Source: CAG-217 sp963605415
GTDB lineage: Bacteria; Bacillota; Clostridia; Oscillospirales; Acutalibacteraceae
Length of the DNA: 64,000 bases
Assembly (NCBI GenBank): GCA_963605415.1
Contig: CAVCUL010000011.1
Span: 1 to 64,000, forward strand
Direction: 5' to 3'
The notes under the pieces: generated by a model
The model's input: the letters and a program-made list of their open reading frames with translations, nothing else
The model's database searches: none
What the model was told of the DNA's origin: nothing
Made by a program: the position numbers and the translations under genes
Part shown: positions 1-8,322 of the stretch, in pieces
How the letters are laid out: the number at the start of each line of letters is the position of its first letter
Position numbering within the stretch: position 1 is the first letter of the stretch

Positions 1-59
1 TAATTTTCAAGGTCCTTACCCGGCCTTTCGGCCGCCGCTCTTCTCTCGAGCGCTTGATT

Positions 60-88
60 ACTATACCACAACTTGCCGCAAATGTCAA
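60..88 (-). promoter_or_regulatory. rRNA-operon promoter P2 (leftward)
   Basis: Read on the minus strand: TTGACA (83-88), exact 17-base spacer, TATAGT (60-65). Downstream, at the window edge, the minus strand ends in GACCTTGAAAATTA (1-14), resembling the TGAAAA-type leader that precedes 16S genes in many Firmicutes. I infer that an rRNA operon lies just left of the window; the rRNA itself is not visible. Confidence 0.6.
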
Positions 89-190
89 CAACTTTTTTCA
101 AGTTTTTCATAATTTTAACAGCGTCAGGATCAAAACAATCAAGCGTCCTTGCCATGCTGTCGGCTGCGCTGCGGTTAAGCAACGTGTGAT

Positions 191-219
191 ATTATAGCGC
201 GCAGTTCCCCAAATGTCAA
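191..219 (-). promoter_or_regulatory. rRNA-operon promoter P1 (leftward)
   Basis: Minus strand TTGACA (214-219), 17-base spacer, TATAAT (191-196), a perfect consensus promoter 131 bases upstream of the second one at 60-88. Tandem near-consensus promoters with no ORF between them are typical of rrn operons in Firmicutes. This supports an rRNA operon reading out of the window to the left. Confidence 0.6.
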
Positions 220-245
220 CCCCCAATTTCAACTTTTTTACCGGG

Positions 246-274
246 TTGCAATTCCGAGCACAATTTGCTATAAT
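246..274 (+). promoter_or_regulatory. metA promoter
   Basis: TTGCAA (246-251), 17-base spacer, TATAAT (269-274), about 38 bases before the metA ATG and divergent from the leftward rRNA promoters. No SAM-riboswitch or T-box-like leader fits in the short 5' UTR, so transcriptional control, if any, would act at this promoter. Confidence 0.6.
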
Positions 275-311
275 GGCTAAACGATATATAATGTATAGGG
301 AGGGATCTGCC

Positions 312-1226
312 ATGCCTATTCGTATTGATAACGAACTGCCGGCGAAGCAAAGCTTAGAAATCGAGAACATCTTTGTTATGAGTAACCAGCGGGCAGATAT
401 GCAAGACATTCGCCCTCTACATATCATTATCTTAAATCTGATGCCCACCAAAATTGACACAGAGACCCAGCTGCTTCGTTTGCTGAGCAACACGCCGTTG
501 CAAGTGAACGTAGACTTTCTCCAGGTGAGCAGTCATACTGCAAAACACACATCAAAAAGTCATATGGACAAGTTCTATTACACCTTTGATCAAATCAAGA
601 ACAACAAGTATGACGGCATGATCATCACCGGCGCGCCGGTGGAACAAATGCCCTTTGAGGAAGTAGACTACTGGGACGAGCTGTGCCGGATCATGGAATG
701 GACCAAAACCAATGTATATAGTACCTTCCATATCTGTTGGGGCGCCCAGGCGGGACTGTATTATCACTATGGGATTCCAAAATATCCCCTTAGCAAGAAA
801 ATGTTCGGCGTATTCCCCCACCGCAGTCTGGATGTGACCCATCCGCTGATGCGAGGACTGGACGATGTATTCTACATTCCCCACTCCCGCCATACAGAAA
901 TCCAGCGGCAGGATATTGCTCAGGTAAAAGATCTGCAAATTCTTGCCTATAGCGATATTGCCGGTGTAAGCCTGCTGTCCGATATGGAGTGTCGTAACTT
1001 CTTCTCCACCGGGCACAGCGAATACGACCGAGACACGCTGGCCAAGGAATACTTCCGGGACAAGGGTAAGGGACTGAACATTGACATGCCCTATAACTAC
1101 TTCCCCCACGATGATGAAAACCTAGTGCCCCTTGTCAGCTGGAAAAGCACAGCAAGCCTGATCTTCTCCAACTGGCTCAACTACTTTGTGTACCAGCGCA
1201 CCCCCTACGACATCAGCACACTATAA
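312..1226 (+). CDS. metA: Homoserine O-acetyltransferase (MetA family)
   Basis: 304 residues, the normal MetA length. MetA acylates homoserine in the first committed step of methionine synthesis in the cytoplasm. The catalytic Cys is C142 in HICWGAQAG; H235 and E237 are in GHSEYD, matching the family's Cys-His-Glu set at the usual numbering. Residue 111 is Glu (GAPVEQM). In characterised MetA proteins Glu111 goes with acetyl-CoA use and Gly111 with succinyl-CoA use, so acetylation is predicted. The start is the ATG at 312, preceded by AGGGAGGGA; an upstream in-frame extension to 213 runs through the promoter and is rejected. It is followed by its own terminator and appears monocistronic. Confidence 0.93.
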   Translation: MPIRIDNELPAKQSLEIENIFVMSNQRADMQDIRPLHIIILNLMPTKIDTETQLLRLLSNTPLQVNVDFLQVSSHTAKHTSKSHMDKFYYTFDQIKNNKYDGMIITGAPVEQMPFEEVDYWDELCRIMEWTKTNVYSTFHICWGAQAGLYYHYGIPKYPLSKKMFGVFPHRSLDVTHPLMRGLDDVFYIPHSRHTEIQRQDIAQVKDLQILAYSDIAGVSLLSDMECRNFFSTGHSEYDRDTLAKEYFRDKGKGLNIDMPYNYFPHDDENLVPLVSWKSTASLIFSNWLNYFVYQRTPYDISTL

Positions 1227-1238
1227 CAGAAACAAAGC

Positions 1239-1274
1239 AAAGACCGCTGTGGAAAACACGGCGGTCTTTTTCTA
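1239..1274 (+). terminator. metA terminator
   Basis: Stem AAAGACCGC (1239-1247) pairs with GCGGTCTTT (1261-1269), with inner GTG/CAC pairs and a T-run. It lies 13 bases after the metA stop. Confidence 0.85.
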
Positions 1275-1302
1275 TATATAATCGTTATAAATAAGGAACA
1301 GA

Positions 1303-1338
1303 TAGAAAAACAGCCCATCCGTAATAGATGGGCTGTAT
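1303..1338 (-). terminator. Terminator of the 1343-2194 gene
   Basis: ACAGCCCATC and GATGGGCTGT form a 10-bp stem (1310-1338). On the minus strand a T-rich run follows. It closes the leftward gene and faces the metA terminator. Confidence 0.8.
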
Positions 1339-1342
1339 GTAA

Positions 1343-2194
1343 TTACTTAAACAGGTAATTGGTGTTGTTAAAGGACAGCGGTTCGTACTCGCCATTATGT
1401 GCGTAGTACACAGCAGACAGCTTAACAGCCACAGCAAAAGTCTTGCCGGAGCAGCTGAACACATAGCAATCCGCGCCGTTGACGGTAACCACCTTATTAT
1501 TATAAGAGATAGAACTACTGGACGGATCCGCGCTGTAACCAACCTCCTGCCAGTTGTCATGGAGCGTCTGCTTCAGCAGCAGCTTGGCATCCGCAATACT
1601 GTAATCCGGTGTGGTTGTAATCTTATGCGGGTTGGAATACTCGTCGTAAGTCTGGGCCACTTTTGTCCCATCTTCCGCAGCCGTCGTCTCCTGGGCCGGG
1701 TTGTAAACAAACGCGCCAAAGCGAACGATAAAGTAGATCAGGAACCAAATGAGCAGGATCAGGATCACGATCAGGACGATCTTGCCGCCCTTGTTCTCCG
1801 GTCTTGCTGCCATCTCGTCCTGAGACGGTGTGGGGATCGGCACAAAAGGCTTGCCCTTTTTTGCACACTTTTTCTCCAGCTTGGCATTCTTCTTGTCGAT
1901 CTTCTTGACCAACTTAGTGTATGCCTTCTGGCCGGCCTTCTCTGCTTTGATCTCTCCCTTAGTCTGGAAAGCATCGATGGTCGGGATCGCAACAGCGGTA
2001 AATGCTTTGCCGCCTGCGGCCGCTTTCTTTTCCCCTTTTTCGTTTTTCTTCGTAGTTTCTTTTACGAATTTCTCATAAGCCTTTGCATGCTTCTTTTCCG
2101 CCTTGGCGTTCGCCTTAGCAAGTGCTTTTTCAGCCTTTGCTTCTTTCTTGGCCGCCTTTGCTTCTTTCTTAGCAAGCTTCTTTTCTTTACTCAA
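1343..2194 (-). CDS. Lys/Ala-rich single-pass membrane protein, function unknown
   Basis: 283 residues. The first ~140 residues are dominated by Lys, Ala and Glu in charged helical repeats (KKEAKAAKKEAKAEKALAKA) with two similar segments around KAYEKFVKETTKK and KAYTKLVKKIDKK. A strong membrane helix follows at about residues 145-170, then a ~110-residue C-terminal domain. The topology suggests a basic cytoplasmic coiled-coil region that could bind nucleic acid or the membrane surface, with the C-terminal domain outside; this is inference. The start is a TTG at 2192-2194 seven bases after AAGGAGGG; the longer ATG version runs through the -10 box and is rejected. No family is recognised. It is transcribed alone. 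Confidence 0.75.
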   Translation of the reverse strand: MSKEKKLAKKEAKAAKKEAKAEKALAKANAKAEKKHAKAYEKFVKETTKKNEKGEKKAAAGGKAFTAVAIPTIDAFQTKGEIKAEKAGQKAYTKLVKKIDKKNAKLEKKCAKKGKPFVPIPTPSQDEMAARPENKGGKIVLIVILILLIWFLIYFIVRFGAFVYNPAQETTAAEDGTKVAQTYDEYSNPHKITTTPDYSIADAKLLLKQTLHDNWQEVGYSADPSSSSISYNNKVVTVNGADCYVFSCSGKTFAVAVKLSAVYYAHNGEYEPLSFNNTNYLFK

Positions 2195-2223
2195 GGCAGT
2201 ACCCTCCTTATAAGTATAGTAGT

Positions 2224-2252
2224 AGTATATCATCTTGCCAATCAAATTTCAA
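2224..2252 (-). promoter_or_regulatory. Promoter of the 1343-2194 gene
   Basis: Minus strand TTGAAA (2247-2252), 17-base spacer, TATACT (2224-2229), 30 bases before the TTG start. Confidence 0.6.
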
Positions 2253-2403
2253 CAAAAAAATGCAGGCAAATGCGAGATTTTTATGAACAAATTGTAAACA
2301 TTAGTACGCCGGTAGCGTACAGTACACAAGATTTAGTAGTTTGCGAGCCGCCAGAGCCCGTTGGCCACACATGCAAAATGCACAAAAACATGCAAAACAG
2401 AAA

Positions 2404-2437
2404 AGGAAAAGCGAATCTCCTATTGAAGATTCGCTTT
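2404..2437 (-). terminator. Terminator after the decayed CHAP gene
   Basis: AAGCGAATCT / AGATTCGCTT stem with an 8-base loop and a T-rich minus-strand tail, just beyond the stop at 2444. Its survival suggests recent decay of the gene it served. Confidence 0.7.
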
Positions 2438-2443
2438 CGTTTA

Positions 2444-2903
2444 TTACTTCTTGGTGATCACGCTCTTCGCCTTACTCCACAGGGTCACTTTTATGGCGTA
2501 CCGAGCTACATTTTTGCATTTGCACCCGCTGCTGTATGACACGGTGTAATCCGTGCCGTTCTTTAAGGTCTTGCCCTTGCTGTCTTTTACCGTCACGCCG
2601 GGGCGCTGCACCTTACCGTCGTAGGTATAAGAAACCGAGGAAAGTTCAACTTGCTCAATTTTAGATATTGTGAATTCTCTTGCTTGGTGCCGCAATCAGT
2701 GCATAATATTTAATCAAATCCACACATTGCGCACCATAAACGCCATCGTAATCTAAGGACTGCCCAATTTTAGAATTCGCCCAACTCACTGCTTCCGACT
2801 GTGTCTTCGTTATTGCAAAGGCGGTAATACCAGTACTGCTCACAACACTAACCAGCACCGATAACGCAAAAAATACGGATAACAACCTCTTCATCATCCA
2901 CAT
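2444..2903 (-). pseudogene. Decayed secreted CHAP-domain / Ig-like cell-wall protein
   Basis: Two short frames are pieces of one former exported protein. The 5' piece (2661-2903) begins with a signal peptide (MKRLLSVFFALSVLVSVVSS then an AFA site) and the first part of a CHAP amidase domain, including the catalytic Cys context YGAQCVDLIKYY. It then runs into an unrelated end. The 3' piece (2444-2695, another frame) is a bacterial Ig-like segment (YTYDGKVQRPGVTVKD, NGTDYTVSY). The CHAP histidine and the middle of the protein are missing, so an internal deletion plus frame change inactivated it. The remaining spacer to 3103 contains no gene I can support. Confidence 0.6.
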
Positions 2904-3102
2904 AATATCCTTCCTGTTTTATTTGCCACGCATGCAAGATCTTGTCTACAAATCGCTTCTGAAACAGTCCACCCAAAGCCAATTACTCTTTTCGCAATTC
3001 ACATCATTCCAATTTTCTCTTTGCTGATTCTATCACATTCATATGGAAAAATCTATATGCTGCCAGCGTACACTGCGACATATCTTTGTACTATAATTCA
3101 TA

Positions 3103-3139
3103 CAAAAAAGACACAGTCGGGTTTGCCTCCAACTGTGTC
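3103..3139 (-). terminator. Terminator of the GH43 gene
   Basis: GACACAGT (3110-3117) and ACTGTGTC (3132-3139) pair. On the minus strand the stem is followed by CTTTTTTG. It lies about 45 bases after the GH43 stop. Confidence 0.75.
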
Positions 3140-3184
3140 AAAATTGTAGTTCTATCTTCGTCTTGCTCACAATAGACCATACCG

Positions 3185-4126
3185 CTATATATGGTCCGGA
3201 TAGCGGTGAGCGGTAATGGTGCCGTCCTTCACTTCCAGTCGGCAAATGCGGGCGTTGCGGCGGTCGCCTTCAAAGCCGTCGTCCTCCACATTGCGGGCGT
3301 GGTACACGGCGTACCAAACGCCGTCCTTCTTAATGACGCTGTGGTGGCCGGTGCCCTCCTCCCAATCGTTGGCGCGGATCACCGGGGCGTAGGTGTGATC
3401 GTCCGGCACCTTTTCAAACTTGATTTTGGTCAGGTCCGTTTCGTCGGTCTTGGCTCTGGCGTACCCTATATAATAGGTAGGCTGCAAGTAGCAGTTGCCG
3501 CTGTACATCACATACTGCCAGTCCCCCTCCCGGAAGTAGCAGGCGCCCTCAATGGTGTGCCAGTGCTGGCCCTTCTTGTACCGATCCCGGCGGAAGATCT
3601 CCTCATCCAGGGTGGGCACCACCACCGGCACCGGGTGACCAGACGGAGTGTACGGGTCCAGCATCTTATCCACCACAATATAAGTGCCGATCCGGTCGCC
3701 CTCAAAAGTGTTGGTGGAATAGAACAAATACAGACCGCTCTCGTTCTGCACAATCTGAGAATCAATGGAAAAAGGGTGCAGGATCTGCTTTTCCTGTCCA
3801 AAGGGGCCAAGGGGATTGTCCGCCCGGCTGACAAACAGTGCCTCCCGGTGACCGCCCTGGTCCGGGGTGTCGCCAAAGAACTCATAAGAACAATACATAT
3901 AAAATGTGCCGTCCAGCTCAATCACGCTGGGCGCCCAAAAGCTGTGCTCCCCGGGCACGGTAAACACCATACCGTGGAACTGCCAGCCGGTGAGCAGATC
4001 GTCCGAACTGTACGCATAAATGCCGTCATCGCCGGTGGTATAAATGTAATATCGTCCGCCGCTCTCCAGGATAAACGGATCGGCCTGGCCGATATAATTC
4101 TCTTTTTTCGTCTCTAACAACTGCAT
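3185..4126 (-). CDS. Glycoside hydrolase family 43 protein
   Basis: 313 residues forming one five-bladed beta-propeller, the size of single-domain GH43 enzymes (beta-xylosidase / arabinofuranosidase / arabinanase type). The three catalytic carboxylates are visible: D16 in GQADPF (general base), D122 in SIDSQIV (pKa modulator) and E193 in TIEGACYF (general acid). There is no signal peptide, so it should act in the cytoplasm on imported oligosaccharides. The start is the ATG at 4124-4126, after GAAGGAG; the 27-residue upstream extension has no RBS. The exact sugar specificity cannot be read from sequence alone. It is monocistronic, with the divergent bioY gene upstream. Confidence 0.85.
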   Translation of the reverse strand: MQLLETKKENYIGQADPFILESGGRYYIYTTGDDGIYAYSSDDLLTGWQFHGMVFTVPGEHSFWAPSVIELDGTFYMYCSYEFFGDTPDQGGHREALFVSRADNPLGPFGQEKQILHPFSIDSQIVQNESGLYLFYSTNTFEGDRIGTYIVVDKMLDPYTPSGHPVPVVVPTLDEEIFRRDRYKKGQHWHTIEGACYFREGDWQYVMYSGNCYLQPTYYIGYARAKTDETDLTKIKFEKVPDDHTYAPVIRANDWEEGTGHHSVIKKDGVWYAVYHARNVEDDGFEGDRRNARICRLEVKDGTITAHRYPDHI

Positions 4127-4289
4127 AGGTGTGCTCCTTCTACAAAAATCAGCACCATTATACACGCTGGCACGGCCTTTGCCTACCGGTGGGCGCCAAA
4201 TTCTCAAAATTCAGTACAGTGCACAAAAAAATGTCAAAGATTTTATGCAATACAGCAGGAATCAGGCGGAATTTTGGCGCAAAAATTCC

Positions 4290-4325
4290 AAATGTCAACT
4301 TATTTTTACTTTTTAGTTGACATTT
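4290..4325. promoter_or_regulatory. BirA-like biotin operator
   Basis: Perfect 11-bp inverted repeat AAATGTCAACT (4290-4300) / AGTTGACATTT (4315-4325) with a 14-bp spacer. Its TGTCAAC-N16-GTTGACA core differs from the Firmicutes BirA operator (TGTTAAC-N14-16-GTTAACA) by one transition in each arm. The right arm contains the bioY -35 box, so a bound repressor would block the promoter. The match in arm, spacing and downstream gene makes BirA the obvious regulator. Confidence 0.6.
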
Positions 4326-4345
4326 CTGTAAAATCAAGGCATAAT
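4317..4345 (+). promoter_or_regulatory. bioY promoter
   Basis: TTGACA (4317-4322), 17-base spacer, CATAAT (4340-4345). The -35 hexamer lies inside the right arm of the inverted repeat. Confidence 0.6.
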
Positions 4346-4374
4346 AGTACAAAATTCCATGTGAGGTAAAAAGT

Positions 4375-4935
4375 ATGTCAGAAACAACCGCCGCTGCCGA
4401 AAGCAGCAAGAAGAAGAAAAAGCTCCGCACGGTAGATATTGCCTATATTGGTCTGTTTGCCGCACTGATCGCTGTGTGCGCCCAGATCGCCGTGCCTATG
4501 ACCGTGTCCTTTACCATGCAGACCTTTGCCGTTTGCCTGTGCGCCGGGCTGCTGGGGTGGAAACGCTCCGCCGTGTCCGTGATCGTGTACATTCTGTTGG
4601 GTATGGTAGGACTGCCCATCTTTACCGGGTTCAAAAGCGGCGTGGCAGCCATTACCGGCCCCACCGGCGGCTATATTGTCGGCTTTATTCTGACCGCCAT
4701 GATCACCGGCGCTTTGGTGCAGAAATTCGGCCACAAGTTTTGGCAGCTGATCTTGTTTATGATCATCGGCCTGGCTGTGTGCTACACCTTTGGCACGGTA
4801 TGGTTTATCATTGCCTACAAGGCCACAGTAAAAACTGCGCTGGCCACCTGCGTGGTGCCCTTCCTGTTGCCGGAGTGCGGCAAGGTCCTGCTGGCCGCAC
4901 TACTGACCAACCGACTGATCCGCTTTGTAAAATAA
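4375..4935 (+). CDS. bioY: Biotin transporter S component BioY
   Basis: 186 residues with a Lys-rich cytoplasmic N-terminus (KKKKK at ~12-16) and about six membrane helices. The BioY signature is present: FTMQTFAV, LPIFTGFKSG, and ITGPTGGYIVGF. BioY is the substrate-binding membrane subunit of the energy-coupling factor (ECF) biotin importer; ATPase and EcfT subunits are not encoded nearby, so it probably shares a common ECF module. The start ATG at 4375 has GAGGT upstream. The BirA-like operator over its promoter supports repression when biotin is plentiful. Confidence 0.93.
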   Translation: MSETTAAAESSKKKKKLRTVDIAYIGLFAALIAVCAQIAVPMTVSFTMQTFAVCLCAGLLGWKRSAVSVIVYILLGMVGLPIFTGFKSGVAAITGPTGGYIVGFILTAMITGALVQKFGHKFWQLILFMIIGLAVCYTFGTVWFIIAYKATVKTALATCVVPFLLPECGKVLLAALLTNRLIRFVK

Positions 4936-4948
4936 AACCGAACAACAC

Positions 4949-4986
4949 AAAAAACGCAAGGTGCGAAAAACACCTTGCGTTTTTTA
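4949..4986 (+). terminator. bioY terminator (likely bidirectional)
   Basis: AAAAAACGCAAGGTG / CACCTTGCGTTTTTT form a near-perfect hairpin with A- and T-runs on both sides, so it can end transcription from both directions. Confidence 0.85.
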
Positions 4987-5166
4987 TTATCCCTCTCTAA
5001 AATCCGGGCGAACAGACACATACGCCAGTATGACAAAGGCCAGAACGCAGATCGTCCATTGTTCCCAATCAAAAGCTGTGCCGCCACTCAGATAAAATCC
5101 TCAACAGAGCACCAACACCAAACGCAGCGCCACCACACCAAAGAACAAAGATTGCGTGTTCGTCTC
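4987..5166 (-). pseudogene. Possible remnant of a membrane protein C-terminus
   Basis: Directly downstream of the symporter gene on the same strand, one frame reads two hydrophobic stretches (LFFGVVALRLVLVL, then ICVLAFVILAYVSV) separated by a single TGA and ending at 4987. No start codon with an RBS is present. It resembles the last helices of a transporter, perhaps chromate-transporter-like, but the match is too weak to name. The region could also simply be spacer. Confidence 0.25.
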
Positions 5167-5178
5167 GTTATCACAGGC

Positions 5179-6705
5179 TTACTTCTCCGCTTTTACCGCG
5201 TCGTACTGCTCCAGCACATCTTTGTCCGGCGCAGGGGTGCACAGGGACACCACTACATTCACCAGCAGGCCAAACAAAAATGCCGGTAGCAGCTCGTAGA
5301 TCTTCAGGATCGGTGCCAGGTCGGCAATGCAATACTTCCACAGGAACACCATCACCGCACCGGCGATCATACCGGCCACTGCGCCGTAGCGGTTGGAACG
5401 CCGCCAAAACAGCGCCAGCAGCACCACCGGGCCAAAGGACGCGCCAAAGCCCGCCCAGGCAAAGCTGACGATCTTAAACACGGAAGCGTTGGAATCCCAT
5501 GCCATCAAAATTCCGACAACAGAAATACCCAGCAAGGTTGCCCGCGCCACAATCATCTTGGTTTTTGCAGACAGATTCAAATTCAGCAAATCGCCAAGAA
5601 TGTTTTCACTGACACCAGAGGAGGCAGCCAGCAGCTGACTATCTGCTGTGGACATGGTACTGGCCAAAATACCGGCCAAAATCACACCGGCCAGCAGTGC
5701 AGCCACCACCCCATGTTGCGACAGCAGGTTGGCGATCTGTACAATAATGGTCTCCTTATCCGCCAGGGCGCCCATAGCGCCGTTCTTCACCATAGCGGAG
5801 CCGACCACGCCGATCACCACGGCAATGAACATGGAGATCACCACCCAAACGGTAGCAATACGACGAGAAGTTTTCAACTTGCGGTCATCCTCGATAGCCA
5901 TAAACCGCAACAGAATATGAGGCATACCGAAGTAACCCAAGCCCCAGGCGGCAGTAGACAGAATTTGCAGCAAGCTGTATGTAGCGGATTGTCCGCTGTC
6001 CGGATCATAGGTTGCGGTCATGGACAGGTAGCCGCTCATGCTCTGAGCATTCTCCACCACGGCGCCCACGCCGCCGGCCTTGGACACGCCAAACACCAGC
6101 ACCACCGCCAGCGCAATGCTCATAACCACGCTCTGCACCAAATCCGTGGTAGAGGCAGCGGTAAACCCGCCGGTCGCGGTATAGCCCACGATCACAATGG
6201 CGGAAATGATCATTGCCACATGGTAATCCATACCGAACAGGGTGCCAAACAGCTTGCCGCAGGCAGCAAAGCCGGAGGCGGTGTACGGCACAAAGAACAC
6301 GATGATCAAAATGGCTGCCATAGCGGTTAAGATATGCTTTTTCTCCCCATAGCGGCGAGAGAAAAAGTCCGGCACGGTAATGGCGCCAATGCGGGCGGAA
6401 TACCGGCGCAGACGGCGGGCCACCACCAGCCAGTTGATATAAGTGCCCACGCCCAGGCCAATGGCTGTCCACCCCGGGTCTGCAATACCGGTCAGGTAGG
6501 CAACGCCCGGCAAGCCCATCAGCAGCCAGCTTGACATATCCGACGCCTCGGCGCTCATGGCGGTGACCACCGGCCCCAGCCGACGGCCGCCCAAATAGAA
6601 ATCGTCCACCGTATTGTTGCGCTTGGAGCACAAAATACCAATGACCAACATACCAATCAGGTACACGGCGATGGAGATCAGAATACAAACTTGTGCACTG
6701 GTCAT
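5179..6705 (-). CDS. Sodium/proline symporter family protein (PutP-like)
   Basis: 508 residues, the expected length for the sodium:solute symporter (SSS) family, with about 13 membrane helices. The first loops carry GGRRLGPVVTAMSAEASDMS and WLLMGLPGVAYLTG, characteristic of PutP. The role is Na+-coupled uptake of proline or a related solute across the cytoplasmic membrane. The start ATG at 6703-6705 follows TTGGAGGT; the 18-residue upstream extension is rejected. It is transcribed alone from a promoter at 6768-6796. Substrate other than proline (for example another amino acid or pantothenate) cannot be excluded. Confidence 0.88.
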   Translation of the reverse strand: MTSAQVCILISIAVYLIGMLVIGILCSKRNNTVDDFYLGGRRLGPVVTAMSAEASDMSSWLLMGLPGVAYLTGIADPGWTAIGLGVGTYINWLVVARRLRRYSARIGAITVPDFFSRRYGEKKHILTAMAAILIIVFFVPYTASGFAACGKLFGTLFGMDYHVAMIISAIVIVGYTATGGFTAASTTDLVQSVVMSIALAVVLVFGVSKAGGVGAVVENAQSMSGYLSMTATYDPDSGQSATYSLLQILSTAAWGLGYFGMPHILLRFMAIEDDRKLKTSRRIATVWVVISMFIAVVIGVVGSAMVKNGAMGALADKETIIVQIANLLSQHGVVAALLAGVILAGILASTMSTADSQLLAASSGVSENILGDLLNLNLSAKTKMIVARATLLGISVVGILMAWDSNASVFKIVSFAWAGFGASFGPVVLLALFWRRSNRYGAVAGMIAGAVMVFLWKYCIADLAPILKIYELLPAFLFGLLVNVVVSLCTPAPDKDVLEQYDAVKAEK

Positions 6706-6767
6706 AAACAGTACCTCCAAAAGAATTTGGCGCTTTGCAGCGGGTTCAGCACAAAGCAATACGGTTT

Positions 6768-6796
6768 ATAGTACCATTTTTTGTTGCTAATGTAAA
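6768..6796 (-). promoter_or_regulatory. Promoter of the PutP-like gene
   Basis: Minus strand TTTACA (6791-6796), 17-base spacer, TACTAT (6768-6773). Confidence 0.5.
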
Positions 6797-6852
6797 GTAG
6801 AAGTTCTGATTTCCCCCTTAGCCCTGCCAGTCCGACAGACTTTGAGAAAAAA

Positions 6853-6881
6853 TTGACAACTCGCCAATCTGTTGCTAAAAT
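6853..6881 (+). promoter_or_regulatory. Promoter of the acyltransferase gene
   Basis: TTGACA (6853-6858), 17-base spacer, TAAAAT (6876-6881), 43 bases before the ATG. Confidence 0.6.
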
Positions 6882-6924
6882 AAGAGTATACTCTGTTTGC
6901 GTATACTCCTATGAGGCGAGGATT

Positions 6925-8028
6925 ATGGGGATTCAAATCAGCAAAAAGCAACAGACGCACATTCCGGAAATTGATATTGCTAAGGGATTGGGCATTTTGT
7001 CCGTCATACTGTATCATGCGTTGCCAGCGTCAGCCCTGCACACGGCGATAGGCGGATATGTCATGCCCTTGTTTTTTCTACTGGCCGGACTGGTGTTGCA
7101 TAGGGAGCATCGTTTTTTGTTTGCTGTGTTTTGGAAAGAAAACACGCGTTTGCTTCTCTATTATATTCTGTTCAGCACCATCTACCTGCTGTGCGGTGCC
7201 ATAACCTGCTTGGCAGGTGGCGGCAGCTACAAAACGCTGGCACTGGACGGCATAGCCGCTTTGGTGGGGTGCGGATTTAATGTGCTGTGGTTCCTGAGCA
7301 CCCTGTTTTTGGGCAAGCTGCTTTGCAGCCTGCTCACCGGCAGCCCGCTGCCCCGCTGGGCGCAGGGGTTGTTCCTGGCCGGGTTATTTTTACTGGCAGC
7401 CGGTGTGGGCAAATCGGTGGACTTTACTGCCCTGTCCGGCGTGCACCGGGTGCTGGGCATGGTAGGACTGACGGTCCTTCGCCCCATGGAAGCGGCCTTT
7501 TATCTGTTTATCGGCGTCCTGCTGCAAGGGGCGTTTCGTTCGTTGCGGGACCGGTGCGCCAAACCGGCAACGGCTGCCGCCTGCGGCATTGGTGGTGCTG
7601 TACTGACCGTCGGGTGCTGCCTGCTGGCGCAGGCAGCACCCCAGGATATGCACTATTTAACTGCCTCTCGCCCGATGCTGAGCTTGGCAGCGGCAACGCT
7701 GGGCTGTACAGGGATACTGGGTATCAGCCTGGGGCTGTGCCGAATTCGCATATCCGCCAAGGCTTTGGCATATTTTGGCATGCATTCTCTGTATCTAATG
7801 GCCATTCACAATCAGCCCAATCTTTACGGTTGGCTGCAAAAGCTGGTCGCTGCCCTATGTACACATCTGCCCGCCCTTTATGCATACCTTTTATTTTGGA
7901 TCGTTCTGGTCTTTGCCTCCATGGCATTCATGCAGCTTACAGAGCCATGGCTGGATCCGGCAATTCGCATGCTGGCAAGCCGCTGCACACAGCGGATAAA
8001 AAGTAATGCCCCTGCAGAGCGCCCTTGA
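6925..8028 (+). CDS. Membrane acyltransferase, acyltransferase-3 family
   Basis: 367 residues with about ten predicted membrane helices. The N-terminus has the acyltransferase-3 (OafA/YrhL) signature: EIDIAKGLGILSVILYHAL, with the conserved His in helix 1, then MPLFFLLAG. Members transfer acetyl, succinyl or other acyl groups onto cell-surface glycans. The start ATG at 6925 follows GAGGCGAGG; the upstream frame covers the promoter. No glycan operon is nearby, so the target is unknown. It ends just as the proS promoter begins. Confidence 0.8.
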   Translation: MGIQISKKQQTHIPEIDIAKGLGILSVILYHALPASALHTAIGGYVMPLFFLLAGLVLHREHRFLFAVFWKENTRLLLYYILFSTIYLLCGAITCLAGGGSYKTLALDGIAALVGCGFNVLWFLSTLFLGKLLCSLLTGSPLPRWAQGLFLAGLFLLAAGVGKSVDFTALSGVHRVLGMVGLTVLRPMEAAFYLFIGVLLQGAFRSLRDRCAKPATAAACGIGGAVLTVGCCLLAQAAPQDMHYLTASRPMLSLAAATLGCTGILGISLGLCRIRISAKALAYFGMHSLYLMAIHNQPNLYGWLQKLVAALCTHLPALYAYLLFWIVLVFASMAFMQLTEPWLDPAIRMLASRCTQRIKSNAPAERP

Positions 8029-8053
8029 CTTTTGGGCATTGATTTGCTATGAT
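8025..8053 (+). promoter_or_regulatory. proS promoter
   Basis: TTGACT (8025-8030) overlaps the acyltransferase stop; 17-base spacer; TATGAT (8048-8053). Confidence 0.65.
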
Positions 8054-8059
8054 ACCAAG

Positions 8060-8303
8060 GTAACAGCAAGGACGAGAAACAGTACTCCCCCACCCTGTGC
8101 AGAGAGAACAGGCGGTCGGTGCAAGCCTGGGCAGGCGGCGGAGGAACCCATCTTTGAGCTGTGCGCCGAACGCAAAGGCTATTAAGGCGCACCGGGAGCT
8201 CCCGTTACAGAGCGCGCAGAGTGCAGGCCCGGCCTGAATTTAGGTGGTAACACGGATCAATGATTCGCCCTAAACCGATCGTACAGATCGGCTTAGGGCT
8301 TTA
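8060..8303 (+). ncRNA. T-box leader, proline type, with terminator
   Basis: The leader contains the T-box core TTAGGTGGTAACACGG (8240-8255), whose UGGU bulge can pair with the ACCA end of tRNA-Pro. A distal-loop segment GGTGCAAGCC is at 8119-8128. The specifier region GAA-CCC-A has a CCC proline codon at 8147-8149. The terminator is the CCCTAA..CCGATC / GATCGG..TTAGGG hairpin (about 8267-8298) with a T-rich tail. Uncharged tRNA-Pro should stabilise the antiterminator and switch on proS. Confidence 0.9.
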
Positions 8304-8322
8304 TTTTATGGAGGTTTTTTGT

